Below, piece after piece: positions 53,881-62,748 of a DNA stretch of 64,000 nucleotides. The stretch's first letter is position 1. Every line of letters starts with the position of its first letter. This DNA comes from Lyngbya confervoides BDU141951 (lineage in GTDB: Bacteria > Cyanobacteriota > Cyanobacteriia > Thermosynechococcales > Thermosynechococcaceae). The stretch lies in the NCBI RefSeq assembly GCF_000817775.3, contig NZ_JTHE03000091.1:1-64000 (forward strand), in the 5' to 3' direction. The notes under the pieces were generated by a model. It did not search any database, was not told the DNA's origin, and saw nothing but the letters and a program-made list of their open reading frames with translations. Made by a program: the position numbers and the translations under genes.

Positions 53881-56433
53881 CTAAGCACCTTGGCTGTCTG
53901 CCAGAAAGCGAGTGGCCTTCTCCGTACTGAGGGGAGGCGAGTAGAGATAGCCCTGGGCATATTCACAATTCATGGCCTGGAGTAGGGTTGCCTGTTTGCT
54001 GTCCTCTACGCCCTCGGCGACGACATCCAAGTTCAGATTATGGGCTAGGGTCATGATTGTTTTAACAATTTCATAGCTATCGTGATCGCCCATTTGAGAC
54101 ACAAAGGATCGATCAACTTTGAGGGTGTCGACCGGGAATAGCTGAAGATAGCTCAGGGAAGAGTAGCCGGTCCCAAAGTCATCGATGCTGAGCTTAAATC
54201 CAATTTCCTTTAACTGATGAAGTTTTTCAATGACCAAGTCCTCTCGATGCATAATGGCACCCTCTGTAATTTCCAACTCAATGTTCTCCGGCGGAACGGG
54301 ATAATCCTTCAGCATCCGTTGCAAGATTGTGACAAAGTCAGGATTAGAGAATTGGCGTCCCGAGATATTGATACAGATGGACAGCGAGGGTAAGGATAAA
54401 TCTTGATCGATCCATTGCCGAAGCTGTTGAAAAGCCGCCTTAATAATCCAGTTTCCCAGCGGGATAATCAGTCCAGTATCTTCAGCCAGGGGGATAAAGT
54501 CTGCCGGAGAAATGAGGCCCTTGTCAGGGTGGCACCAGCGAATCAGAGCCTCAAAGGATCGAATCTCGCCGGTTTTTAGGTCAAGAATGGGTTGATAATA
54601 AAGCTCAAAATCTTGATTTTCGATGGCCAGCCGCAGGCTATTCTCAATCTCGAGAATTTTCATGGCGTGGCTATGCATGGAGCTATCAAAAATGGCATAG
54701 TTGTCCTTGCCTTTGTGTTTAGCCTCATACATGGCCATGTCAGCATCTCGCAGCATTTCTTCTGGTTGCTCATAGGCTGGGTTGCTCAACACAATTCCGA
54801 TGCTGGCAGAGGTGAACACCTCTCGGCCTGCCAGGGTATAGGAATTGCGCAGCGATTCTAAAATTCTCTGCGCCGGTCGAGTGGCTCCGGCGGTGTTCTT
54901 GACCTCTTTCAAGAACACGACAAATTCATCCCCTCCCAGTCGCGCCACCGTATCTTCTTCGCGCACACAGGTTTGAAGTCGTTGGGCCACCTCAATTAAG
55001 AGCTTGTCGCCAATGGTGTGGCCCAAGCTATCGTTGATGATCTTAAATCGATCTAAATCGATAAAAAGGAGCCCAAACTGCTTATGGCGATCGCGCTTGA
55101 GGCTTTTCATGGCCTGCTGAATCCGATCTAGGAGCAAGATGCGGTTGGCGAGCCCCGTCATGGAGTCATGCAAGGCGTCGCGTAGGAGCTGTTCTCGGGT
55201 TCGATAATATTCGGTAATGTCGGTCATGGAACCAGCCATGCGCAGGGGTTTCCCCGTTGCGTCGAAAACCGCAATTCCCCGGCATCGGAAGTACAAATAG
55301 CCGCCTTCCTGGTGCTTGAGGCGATATTGACATTCCAGGTAGGGTTTAGACCGGTCCAGATGCTGATCGATCTCCTGCTGAACGTAGGCACGATCCTCTG
55401 GATGAATTTGATTGAACCAATCATCAATGCGTTCAAAGGGTTCTTGTTCCCCATAGCCAATCATGGATTTCCAGCGGGGCGAAAGATAGAGCGTATCTTT
55501 TTCGATATCCCAGTCCCAGAGGCCATCATTCGCGCCCCGCGCGGCCAAGGCAAACCGTTCTTCACTTTTACGAACGGATTCTTCCATCTGACGTCGCTGG
55601 GTAATATCTGTAAAGTAGCAGCGAATCAGATTGCTCTGGGGAATCCAGTGAATGGACTGTTCGTAGGTTCGGCTGCCCACGGTGACTTCCCGAATCTCGC
55701 AATAGTCGTGACTGTAAGTTTCGACGCTGCAATGGAGTCCAGCTCGAACCGGGTGATCCAGCTGGTCGTACACCCCCGGAAAGTGTTTATTGGCAGAGGC
55801 GTTGAGATAGGTCACCGATCCATCCAGCTCCATTTCCAAAATGGGCTGCGGGGTCAACTCGGGAAACGAGGATAACCGAACCAGCGCCGCCTCGCTGAGA
55901 TGCTCCTGTTCTTCCCCGGAGATGAGGGTGGGCTCATCTTGTGGATAGTCTGAGGGGGAGGCGCTACCGGGTCTTTGCAGATCTCCGACCTGGTAGTAGG
56001 TTGCCGCAACTTTGTTGCTGAACAAGATCACATCGTTATTTCTAAGGTCATGGGAATAACACCGCTTTCCATTAATCCACAGACCGTTTTGGCTGCGCTT
56101 GCCCTGGAGGTTGCCATCAATAATCCGAAAAAAGCAGTTGTGATTTTTAGACGTTGGAATCCGTAGAAGAATCGCATGTTGGCGCGAGACCACGGTGTCA
56201 TCAATGACAATGGAGTTTGCCTGGTGACGGCCAATGGAATAGGAGGCCGCATCTAGGGTGATGATTTTCTCCCCTGCCGTGGTTTGCAGAATCAGGAGAT
56301 GGCGCGCGGGTGGGTGGGTCACATTGATGGATCGCTCCGCCTGGGATTGGGAGCAGTCCAGGACCGTACGGGGTTCATCTTCCTCCCAGGTTTCCATGCT
56401 GCACTCAACAGATTTGCAACCGTCGATTGCCAT
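53881..56433 (-). CDS. FHA-PAS-PAS-GGDEF-EAL c-di-GMP signalling protein
   Basis: An 850-residue cytoplasmic regulator of cyclic di-GMP. The FHA domain at about 45-150 has SIGRHQANSIVIDD and VVSRQHAILL, a phosphothreonine-binding fold. Two PAS domains follow: one at about 195-280, one with PAC at about 290-410 (DGLWDWDIEKDTLYLSPRWK). GGDEF at about 420-590 has RLGGDEFVVF and an I-site REED five residues before it, so it could be an active, feedback-inhibited cyclase. EAL at about 600-845 has SFEALIRW, ELEITEGA, DDFGTGYSSL and KVDRSFV, so phosphodiesterase activity is also possible. It is divergent from acyP across about 210 bases. Which activity dominates cannot be told. Confidence 0.93.
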   Translation of the reverse strand: MAIDGCKSVECSMETWEEDEPRTVLDCSQSQAERSINVTHPPARHLLILQTTAGEKIITLDAASYSIGRHQANSIVIDDTVVSRQHAILLRIPTSKNHNCFFRIIDGNLQGKRSQNGLWINGKRCYSHDLRNNDVILFSNKVAATYYQVGDLQRPGSASPSDYPQDEPTLISGEEQEHLSEAALVRLSSFPELTPQPILEMELDGSVTYLNASANKHFPGVYDQLDHPVRAGLHCSVETYSHDYCEIREVTVGSRTYEQSIHWIPQSNLIRCYFTDITQRRQMEESVRKSEERFALAARGANDGLWDWDIEKDTLYLSPRWKSMIGYGEQEPFERIDDWFNQIHPEDRAYVQQEIDQHLDRSKPYLECQYRLKHQEGGYLYFRCRGIAVFDATGKPLRMAGSMTDITEYYRTREQLLRDALHDSMTGLANRILLLDRIQQAMKSLKRDRHKQFGLLFIDLDRFKIINDSLGHTIGDKLLIEVAQRLQTCVREEDTVARLGGDEFVVFLKEVKNTAGATRPAQRILESLRNSYTLAGREVFTSASIGIVLSNPAYEQPEEMLRDADMAMYEAKHKGKDNYAIFDSSMHSHAMKILEIENSLRLAIENQDFELYYQPILDLKTGEIRSFEALIRWCHPDKGLISPADFIPLAEDTGLIIPLGNWIIKAAFQQLRQWIDQDLSLPSLSICINISGRQFSNPDFVTILQRMLKDYPVPPENIELEITEGAIMHREDLVIEKLHQLKEIGFKLSIDDFGTGYSSLSYLQLFPVDTLKVDRSFVSQMGDHDSYEIVKTIMTLAHNLNLDVVAEGVEDSKQATLLQAMNCEYAQGYLYSPPLSTEKATRFLADSQGA

Positions 56434-56641
56434 TCAATCCCCCCATCGTTTTGTCGTTCACAGCTGACCCTTGATAAATCAGCAGAGCAGTTTGTAGGAT
56501 TCATCACCCGCACCTTCTCTGCACTCTAGTATTGACCAAGGTCGAGGGTCTTTTTTACGTGGGAATACGAATTTAATGGGCATCTAGAGTTCAGAGAACT
56601 CACCTTCTAAAATGGCGGGGATGTCCCCCATGGAGAACGGT

Positions 56642-56941
56642 ATGCCTCCTCACCCCTCAGATTCATCCCCCCACATTTGTCTGCGATCGCTGATATCAGG
56701 GCATGTCCAGGGCGTGGGCTACCGCTACGCCACCCAGGACAAAGCTCAGGCCTTGGGGCTTCTTGGTTGGGTGCGCAACTGTCCTGATGGGCGGGTAGAA
56801 GCCATGATTGAAGGCGATCGCGCCCAGGTGGAAGCTCTGGTGGACTGGTTTTGGTCCGGTCCCCCTGGCGCTCGCGTCAGCGAAGTGCGTACAGAATCTA
56901 AGCCCCTTCAGCAGTTCCAGCGGTTTGAAATTTGGCGCTAG
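56642..56941 (+). CDS. acyP: Acylphosphatase (AcyP)
   Basis: A 99-residue small enzyme that hydrolyses carboxyl-phosphate bonds such as those of acyl phosphates. The catalytic Arg is in SGHVQGVGYRYATQDKA and the catalytic Asn in LLGWVRNCPDGRVEAMIEG. Length is normal for the family plus a short N-terminal Pro/His/Ser stretch. ATG 56642 has GGAG at short spacing upstream; an earlier in-frame Met at 56612 gives no conserved sequence. Its last 14 bases match the tandem repeat that continues beyond the stop. Confidence 0.93.
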   Translation: MPPHPSDSSPHICLRSLISGHVQGVGYRYATQDKAQALGLLGWVRNCPDGRVEAMIEGDRAQVEALVDWFWSGPPGARVSEVRTESKPLQQFQRFEIWR

Positions 56942-56996
56942 ATTGAAGGCGCCAGATTGGAGGCGCCAGATTGGAGGCGCTAGGTTGGAGGCGCTA
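56927..56996 (+). repeat. 14-bp tandem repeat after acyP, running into its last codons
   Basis: Units GATTGAAGGCGCCA (56941-56954), GATTGGAGGCGCCA (56955-56968), GATTGGAGGCGCTA (56969-56982) and GGTTGGAGGCGCTA (56983-56996). The last 14 bases of acyP (GAAATTTGGCGCTA, 56927-56940, ending with the first two bases of its stop codon) are a degenerate fifth unit, so the array seems to have grown out from the gene end. Each unit carries GGCGCC or GGCGCT. Confidence 0.9.
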
Positions 56997-57030
56997 AATT
57001 TGAACGGCACGTAAAAAATCGGACCTGCAG

Positions 57031-57759
57031 ATGCCCAACATGACCTCCGTGGATGATCTAGAGCATCAGATTTTAAAGTCCTGGCAAGCCAACGCTGAAC
57101 CCTGGACCCAGGTGGTTCGTCGGGGTCAAATTGCCAGCCGGATTCGGGTGACCAACGCCGCAATTTTGCAGACCGTTCTCCAGCAATTCCCTGGCACCGT
57201 ACTGGATTTAGGCTGTGGAGAAGGGTGGCTCACCCGCGCGCTATCCCGTCGGGGGATTCAGAGCCTTGGCATCGATGCAGCGCCCGCCCTGATTGCCAAG
57301 GCTCAAACCCTCGGTGGCGGCACCTTTGTCGCGATGACCTATGCCCAGGTTTCCTCTGGCCAGCTTCAACAGACCTTTGATGTGATTGCCTGTAATTTTT
57401 CACTGCTTGGTTGCACCTCGGTGGACCAGCTACTTTTGGCCCTTCCTGGGCTTCTGGCACCGCAGGGGAAACTCATCATCCAAACGATTCATCCCCAGAT
57501 CCTTCCTGAGCCTACCTTGGCGGGATGGCGGATGGAAACCTGGGAGGAGTTTGAGGGAACCTTTTCCCAGCCCGCCCCCTGGTACTATCGTCCCCTGGAG
57601 CAGTGGCGGGTCCTGTTAAAAAAGGGTGGGTTCGATCTCCCCCAGATCCTTGAACCTCAGGATCCCAGCACTCACCGCCCAGCTTCTTTAATATTGATCG
57701 CCCAACGCGCCTCTTCCCAGGTTCGCCCGGACCACCCACAAACTGTCTCTGGGGTCTAA
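57031..57759 (+). CDS. Class I SAM-dependent methyltransferase
   Basis: A 242-residue methyltransferase. Motif I is VLDLGCGEGWLTRALSRRG at about residues 57-75, motif II is IQSLGIDAAPALIAKAQ, motif post-II is FDVIACNFSLLGC, and motif III is PQGKLIIQTIHP. The N-terminal part (SWQANAEPWTQVVRRGQIASR) is like that of small methyltransferases that act on modified small molecules, but the substrate is unknown. It lies on the same strand as acyP and after its tandem repeat; no clear link with either neighbour. A Met at 57040 is an alternative start. Confidence 0.88.
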   Translation: MPNMTSVDDLEHQILKSWQANAEPWTQVVRRGQIASRIRVTNAAILQTVLQQFPGTVLDLGCGEGWLTRALSRRGIQSLGIDAAPALIAKAQTLGGGTFVAMTYAQVSSGQLQQTFDVIACNFSLLGCTSVDQLLLALPGLLAPQGKLIIQTIHPQILPEPTLAGWRMETWEEFEGTFSQPAPWYYRPLEQWRVLLKKGGFDLPQILEPQDPSTHRPASLILIAQRASSQVRPDHPQTVSGV

Positions 57760-58018
57760 TCAACTCGGGACCATTGCTTTCGATTGGCCCAATCTTCGCA
57801 AGCAGGGGATCAAGCCGGGATCCGGCCAGGGATCAAAGGCTAGATCCAGCAGCGCCCATTCCAAACTCCCTTGCTTTTCGTTAAATTGGATACAAAATAT
57901 CGTCAGAATTTGTTGATAGGGTCTTGCTATTAGGGTAGGGTTAGTAAAATCCGGCTTGGATACACTCAGTTCTGCCCTTGGGGTAATGTGATTTGAATTC
58001 AATGCTTGGGGCCAATTT

Positions 58019-58882
58019 ATGCTGGAGATGAAGCCAAGTTTAGTACAACCGTCTATGGCAGTGTCTACCCGGTACCCCGTTATGGTCATTGGTGGTGCAG
58101 AGGACAAGGTAAATAAGCGTGATATCCTCTCCACGTTCTTTGCCGGTTCCCTGGCACAGAAAGCCGTAATTGGCGTCATTCCTTGCGCTTCTCGTGAGCC
58201 GCTCATTGTCGGCGATCGCTACTTCCAAATCTTTCAGGAGATGGGCGCAAGCCATGTGCAGATCTTAGATATTCGCCATCCCCAGGAGAGCAACGACGCT
58301 CGCTGGCTAGAGGTGTTAGATCACTGTACCGGGGTTTTTGTAACCGGCGGTGATCAGTTGCGCCTGTGCGACTTAATTGGCGGCAGCCTCCTGATTCAGC
58401 GACTGAAAGACCGGGTCAATCGAGGAGAGATGGTCCTGGCGGGAACCAGTGCCGGGGCCGCAATGATGGGAGAGAAGATGATTGCGGGCGGCAGCAGTGG
58501 TGAGCCCCCCAATCGCGCCTTGGTGGACTTGACCGATGGTCTCGGAATTCTCCCAGAGCTGCTTGTAGATCAGCATTTTCATAATCGAAACCGCATGGCC
58601 CGTCTCATGAGCGCGATCGCCGCTCATCCCGATAAGTTGGGGATTGGCATTGATGAAGACACCTGCGTGGCGACGCTGGGGGATGGAACCTTTCAGGTGC
58701 TGGGACAGGGCACTGTGACTGTGATTGATCCTGGTGAGCTAACCCATTCTAACCATGCTCAGATTAGCGACACGGCTCCCCTCTCGCTCCATAACTTAAG
58801 AGTGCACGTCCTGAGTCGGGGCGATCGCTACGACTATCAAGACCGTCAAATTCGCTCGACTTCTACGATTTCCGACTCCTAA
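58019..58882 (+). CDS. cphB: Cyanophycinase (CphB)
   Basis: A 287-residue serine-type exopeptidase (family S51) that cuts cyanophycin into beta-aspartyl-arginine dipeptides. The nucleophile is Ser144 in LAGTSAGAAMMG. Other family segments are VIGVIPCASREP, FVTGGDQLRLCDLI and the HFHNRNRMARL stretch carrying the catalytic His region. Length and start match the family. cphA begins 64 bases after the stop on the same strand, the standard cyanobacterial cphBA operon. A promoter should lie in the 260 bases upstream. Confidence 0.96.
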   Translation: MLEMKPSLVQPSMAVSTRYPVMVIGGAEDKVNKRDILSTFFAGSLAQKAVIGVIPCASREPLIVGDRYFQIFQEMGASHVQILDIRHPQESNDARWLEVLDHCTGVFVTGGDQLRLCDLIGGSLLIQRLKDRVNRGEMVLAGTSAGAAMMGEKMIAGGSSGEPPNRALVDLTDGLGILPELLVDQHFHNRNRMARLMSAIAAHPDKLGIGIDEDTCVATLGDGTFQVLGQGTVTVIDPGELTHSNHAQISDTAPLSLHNLRVHVLSRGDRYDYQDRQIRSTSTISDS

Positions 58883-58946
58883 CCTATCCTGACTCGCATT
58901 CTTGACCGTCTGGATTCCTTTCCGGACATCAAGGTGCTCTTTGCTT

Positions 58947-61709
58947 ATGAAAATCCTCAAAACTCAAACGCTCCGTGGTCCCAACTACTGGAGCATTCGC
59001 CGATCCAAGCTCATTGTGCTTCGCCTCGACCTAGAGGATCTAGCAGAGCGTCCCTCTGACACGATTCCTGGCTTTTATGAAGGACTGGTGCAGGCCCTGC
59101 CCAGTTTAGAGGAGCATTACTGTTCCCCAGGCTGTCGGGGAGGATTTCTGCAGCGGGTGCGAGAAGGCACCATGATGGGGCATATCCTGGAGCATGTTGC
59201 CCTGGAACTTCAAAGTTTAGCGGGAATGTCGACTGGGTTTGGGCGCACCCGCGAAACCGCCTCCGCAGGCATCTACCAGGTCATCTTTGAATATATCCAT
59301 GAAGAAGCAGGCCGCTATGCTGCCCGAGCCGCACTGCGACTGTGCAACAGCATTGTAGAAACTGGCACCTACCCAGCGGATGAGCTGCAAAAGGATTTGG
59401 AGGATCTGCAAGAAATTGCGGCCGGAGCTTCCCAGGGGCCTAGCACCGAAGCCCTCATTCGAGAAGCAGAGGCCCGCGATATTCCCTGGGTGGTGCTAGA
59501 AACCCGCGACCTGCTGCAATTTGGCTATGGAAAATATCAGCAGCGCGCCCAAGCGGCCCTGACCTCCCACAGCAATGTCTTGGGGGTCGAACTGGCCTGC
59601 GATAAGGAAAGCACCAAGCAAATTTTAGAAAATGCGGGCGTGCCTGTTCCCCACGGAACGGTTATCTACTATCTCAATCAGCTGGAAGATGCCATCGACC
59701 GGCTGGGGGGCTACCCCATTGTGATCAAGCCCCTCAACGGCAATCACGGTCGCGGCATTACCCTGGATATTCAGTCTTGGTCCGAGGCCGAGACTGCCTA
59801 CGATCGCGCCCGTGAGATTTCTAGTGGCGTGATTGTTGAACATTATTATCAGGGCAAGGACTATCGCATTCTGGTGGTCAACCACAAGGTGGTTGCCGTG
59901 GCTGAACGCATCCCGGCCCATGTGGTGGGTGATGGTAAGCATACGATTCGAGAACTGGTGGAGCAGGAAAACTGCGACGTGCGGCGGGGGGAGGGCCACG
60001 ATAATTTGCTCACCCAAATTCAGATCGATGAGACCAGCGAGGCGATGCTGCGTCGGCAGTGCCGCAATCTAGACTCAATCTTGGATCCCAATGATGTTTG
60101 CTATTTGCGGGCTACGGCGAATTTAAGCACGGGAGGCATTGCCATCGACCGGACCGAAGAGATTCATCCCGAAACGGTCTGGATGGCCGAGCGCGTGGCC
60201 CGAATTATTGGGCTGGATATTGCCGGGATTGATGTGATTGCGACCGATATTTCCAAACCGTTGCCAGAGGTGGATGGCGCCATCGTAGAGGTGAATGCAG
60301 CACCAGGGCTGCGGATGCACCTAGCCCCCAGCGAGGGGGTCCCGCGCAATGTTGCCGCGCCAATTTTGAGCATGCTGTTTCCGCCCGGCACCCCAGTTCG
60401 TGTCCCGATTGTGGCGGTCACAGGCACCAATGGCAAAACCACGACCACCCGCCTGACGGCCCACATTCTGCGACAGGTTTACGAGTCGGTGGGCTACACC
60501 ACCACCGACGGCATCTACATTGGCGATCACCTGGTGGAAAAAGGGGATACTACAGGCCCCCAGAGTGCCCAGATGATTCTGCAAGATCCCACGGTGGACA
60601 TTGCGGTGCTAGAAACAGCCCGTGGCGGCATTCTCCGCTCTGGCCTAGCCTTCCAGCATTGTGACGTGGGGGTTGTCCTTAACGTGGCGGCAGACCACTT
60701 GGGCCTGGGCGATATTGACACCATTGATCAGATGGCCAAGCTTAAGGCCGTGGTGGCCGAGGCGGTACAGCCCAATGGCTATGCCATTCTCAATGCCGAT
60801 GATCCACGAGTGGCGGCGATGGCAGACCATGTGTCTAGCAAGGTGGCCTATTTTTCTATGAATCCGGACAATCCCCTGGTGCGATCCCATTTGCAGCAAG
60901 GGGGAATTGCCGCTGTCTATGCCGAGGGATATCTATCCATCTTGCAGCAGGACTGGATTCACCGCATTGAGCAGGCCAAGCAAATCCCCTTAACGATGGG
61001 GGGGAAAGCTCCCTTCATGATTGCCAATGCCCTGGCGGCCAGCCTGGCGGCCTATGTTCAAGGCGTGTCCCTGGAGCAAATTCGCACGGCGCTGCAGAGT
61101 TTTCGAGCCTCAGCACAGCAGACGCCGGGGCGGATGAATTTATTTAATATGGGGCGTTACCACGCCCTCGTGGACTACGCCCACAATCCGGCGGGCTATG
61201 CGGCCGTTGGCGGGTTCGTGAAGAACTGGGCAGGACCAACCCTTGGGGTGGTGGGCGGACCCGGCGATCGCCGCGATCAAGACCTCCTTGAGCTGGGGAG
61301 CCTTGCCGCTTCGTTTTTTAATGAAATTATTGTCAAGGAAGACGACGATAAGCGGGGGCGTCCCTCCGGGGAGGCTGCTGATCGGGTGGTGGAGGGCATT
61401 CGTCAATGGGAAGCTAAACACCAAAGCCAGTGCTCCTATTCGGTTTGCCTGGATGAAACCCAGGCCATTGAATCCGCTTTGGATAATGCCCCGGAAAACG
61501 GCTTAATTGTGATTTTCCCCGAGAGCGTCAGTCGCGCCATTGCCCTGATTAGCGATCGCGGTCCTTTGCCCGATGCCTTTGACCCGCCCGTAGAAGCCAC
61601 GGCGAAAGCCGCCGACCTCAGTACCCCAAGTTTGGCCGCTGAGATGGCCGCTAACGGGAAGCCCCTGAACCCCACCACCGTGGTAGAAACCTCTGGGCAA
61701 CAGTCATAG
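58947..61709 (+). CDS. cphA: Cyanophycin synthetase (CphA)
   Basis: A 920-residue ATP-dependent ligase that builds the nitrogen store multi-L-arginyl-poly-L-aspartate without ribosomes. Residues 1-160 are the N-terminal domain (MKILKTQTLRGPNYWSIRR). Residues 205-470 are the ATP-grasp domain (GGYPIVIKPLNGNHGRGITL and IDVIATDISKPLPEVDGAIV), adding Asp. Residues 480-910 are the Mur-ligase-like domain (IVAVTGTNGKTTTTRLTAHI and VDYAHNPAGYAAV), adding Arg. ATG 58947 starts at the conserved N-terminus; the frame extends to 58902. It is downstream of cphB and converges on the isoaspartyl peptidase gene. Confidence 0.97.
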   Translation: MKILKTQTLRGPNYWSIRRSKLIVLRLDLEDLAERPSDTIPGFYEGLVQALPSLEEHYCSPGCRGGFLQRVREGTMMGHILEHVALELQSLAGMSTGFGRTRETASAGIYQVIFEYIHEEAGRYAARAALRLCNSIVETGTYPADELQKDLEDLQEIAAGASQGPSTEALIREAEARDIPWVVLETRDLLQFGYGKYQQRAQAALTSHSNVLGVELACDKESTKQILENAGVPVPHGTVIYYLNQLEDAIDRLGGYPIVIKPLNGNHGRGITLDIQSWSEAETAYDRAREISSGVIVEHYYQGKDYRILVVNHKVVAVAERIPAHVVGDGKHTIRELVEQENCDVRRGEGHDNLLTQIQIDETSEAMLRRQCRNLDSILDPNDVCYLRATANLSTGGIAIDRTEEIHPETVWMAERVARIIGLDIAGIDVIATDISKPLPEVDGAIVEVNAAPGLRMHLAPSEGVPRNVAAPILSMLFPPGTPVRVPIVAVTGTNGKTTTTRLTAHILRQVYESVGYTTTDGIYIGDHLVEKGDTTGPQSAQMILQDPTVDIAVLETARGGILRSGLAFQHCDVGVVLNVAADHLGLGDIDTIDQMAKLKAVVAEAVQPNGYAILNADDPRVAAMADHVSSKVAYFSMNPDNPLVRSHLQQGGIAAVYAEGYLSILQQDWIHRIEQAKQIPLTMGGKAPFMIANALAASLAAYVQGVSLEQIRTALQSFRASAQQTPGRMNLFNMGRYHALVDYAHNPAGYAAVGGFVKNWAGPTLGVVGGPGDRRDQDLLELGSLAASFFNEIIVKEDDDKRGRPSGEAADRVVEGIRQWEAKHQSQCSYSVCLDETQAIESALDNAPENGLIVIFPESVSRAIALISDRGPLPDAFDPPVEATAKAADLSTPSLAAEMAANGKPLNPTTVVETSGQQS

Positions 61710-61764
61710 GGGGATCAATCCTCCCCTTCCCCTCTCCCTTTCGCCAGCAACTGCGCCGGTGTGC

Positions 61765-62694
61765 TCATCCCATCTGGCAGTGGGTGGGGCCTCCATGCTC
61801 AATCCAGCCGTGGATTAATCCTGAGGTGGATTGAGCTGCACCGCACCGCCCGGCGCGATCAATAACAATGACCCCACCGTCCCCCTGCACCTTAGCCACT
61901 AGATAGTCAATACCGGCCTGGGCAGCCCTCGCCGCATCTAGCTGCTGAAATTGGACCAAATCCGAGACCGTTTTAGCAAACACCGTCCGTAGAAATTGCT
62001 CCCCGTAGCCGGTTGCCGAGACCGCACAGGTTTGGTTATCAGCAAACACCCCTGCGCCTACGATGGGCGTATCGCCCACCCGCCCCCAGCGCTTATTCAC
62101 CAGACCCCCGGTGGAGGTCGCTGCGGCCAAATTGCCGGATAAGTCCTGAGCGACAGCCCCCACGGTTCCCAGCTTTTGGGAGGGTTTAATTCGCTCGTGG
62201 TCCAGGGTGACCCGTCCAGCCGCCTGGGCTTCCTGAAGCTGCTGGACCCGCAGAGCGGTCAGGAAATAGTCCTGGGGGTATTGCTCCATGCCGCAAAACT
62301 TGGCAAAGTCTAGGGCACCGTCTCCGACGAGCAGCACGTGATCCCCATGATCTAACACTCGCCGGGCTAGGGCAATGGGGTTTTTAATCTGGGAGATGCA
62401 GGCAACCCCCCCAGCGCGTAAATCATCGCCGCTCATCAGGGCGGCATCCATTTCCACCTGTCCCTGGGCATTGAGAACCGATCCCCGTCCCGCGTTATAG
62501 AGCGGGTCGTCTTCCAGGCACATGACGCAAAATTCCACCACATCCAGGGCCGCCTCTCCTTGATCTAGGCGCTGCCGTCCCTGCTCTAAAATTGCGGTGA
62601 TGCTGGCCTCAAAATCCGAGAGACTGGCCTCCTTTTGCATATCTTCCAGGGCACCGGCCCCACCGTGGATCATCAAGGAGTAAGACTGAGACAT
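61765..62694 (-). CDS. iaaA: Isoaspartyl peptidase / L-asparaginase (plant type, IaaA-like)
   Basis: A 309-residue Ntn-hydrolase. The protein self-cleaves before the catalytic Thr177 (Q-K-L-G-T-V-G-A-V). Other signs are LMIHGGAGALE, NAGRGSVLNAQGQVEMDAAL and TSTGGLVNKRWGRVGDTPIVGAG. This class hydrolyses beta-aspartyl dipeptides, including beta-Asp-Arg from cyanophycin, and L-asparagine. It faces cphA with 55 bases between the stops, so the three steps of cyanophycin turnover are adjacent here. It is probably co-transcribed with the transglutaminase-like gene upstream (54-base gap). Confidence 0.95.
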   Translation of the reverse strand: MSQSYSLMIHGGAGALEDMQKEASLSDFEASITAILEQGRQRLDQGEAALDVVEFCVMCLEDDPLYNAGRGSVLNAQGQVEMDAALMSGDDLRAGGVACISQIKNPIALARRVLDHGDHVLLVGDGALDFAKFCGMEQYPQDYFLTALRVQQLQEAQAAGRVTLDHERIKPSQKLGTVGAVAQDLSGNLAAATSTGGLVNKRWGRVGDTPIVGAGVFADNQTCAVSATGYGEQFLRTVFAKTVSDLVQFQQLDAARAAQAGIDYLVAKVQGDGGVIVIDRAGRCGAAQSTSGLIHGWIEHGGPTHCQMG

Positions 62695-62748
62695 CGCAGA
62701 ATCAATGCAGCGTAAACAGCAACCTTAAGGAGACAGCCCCTCCAGACT

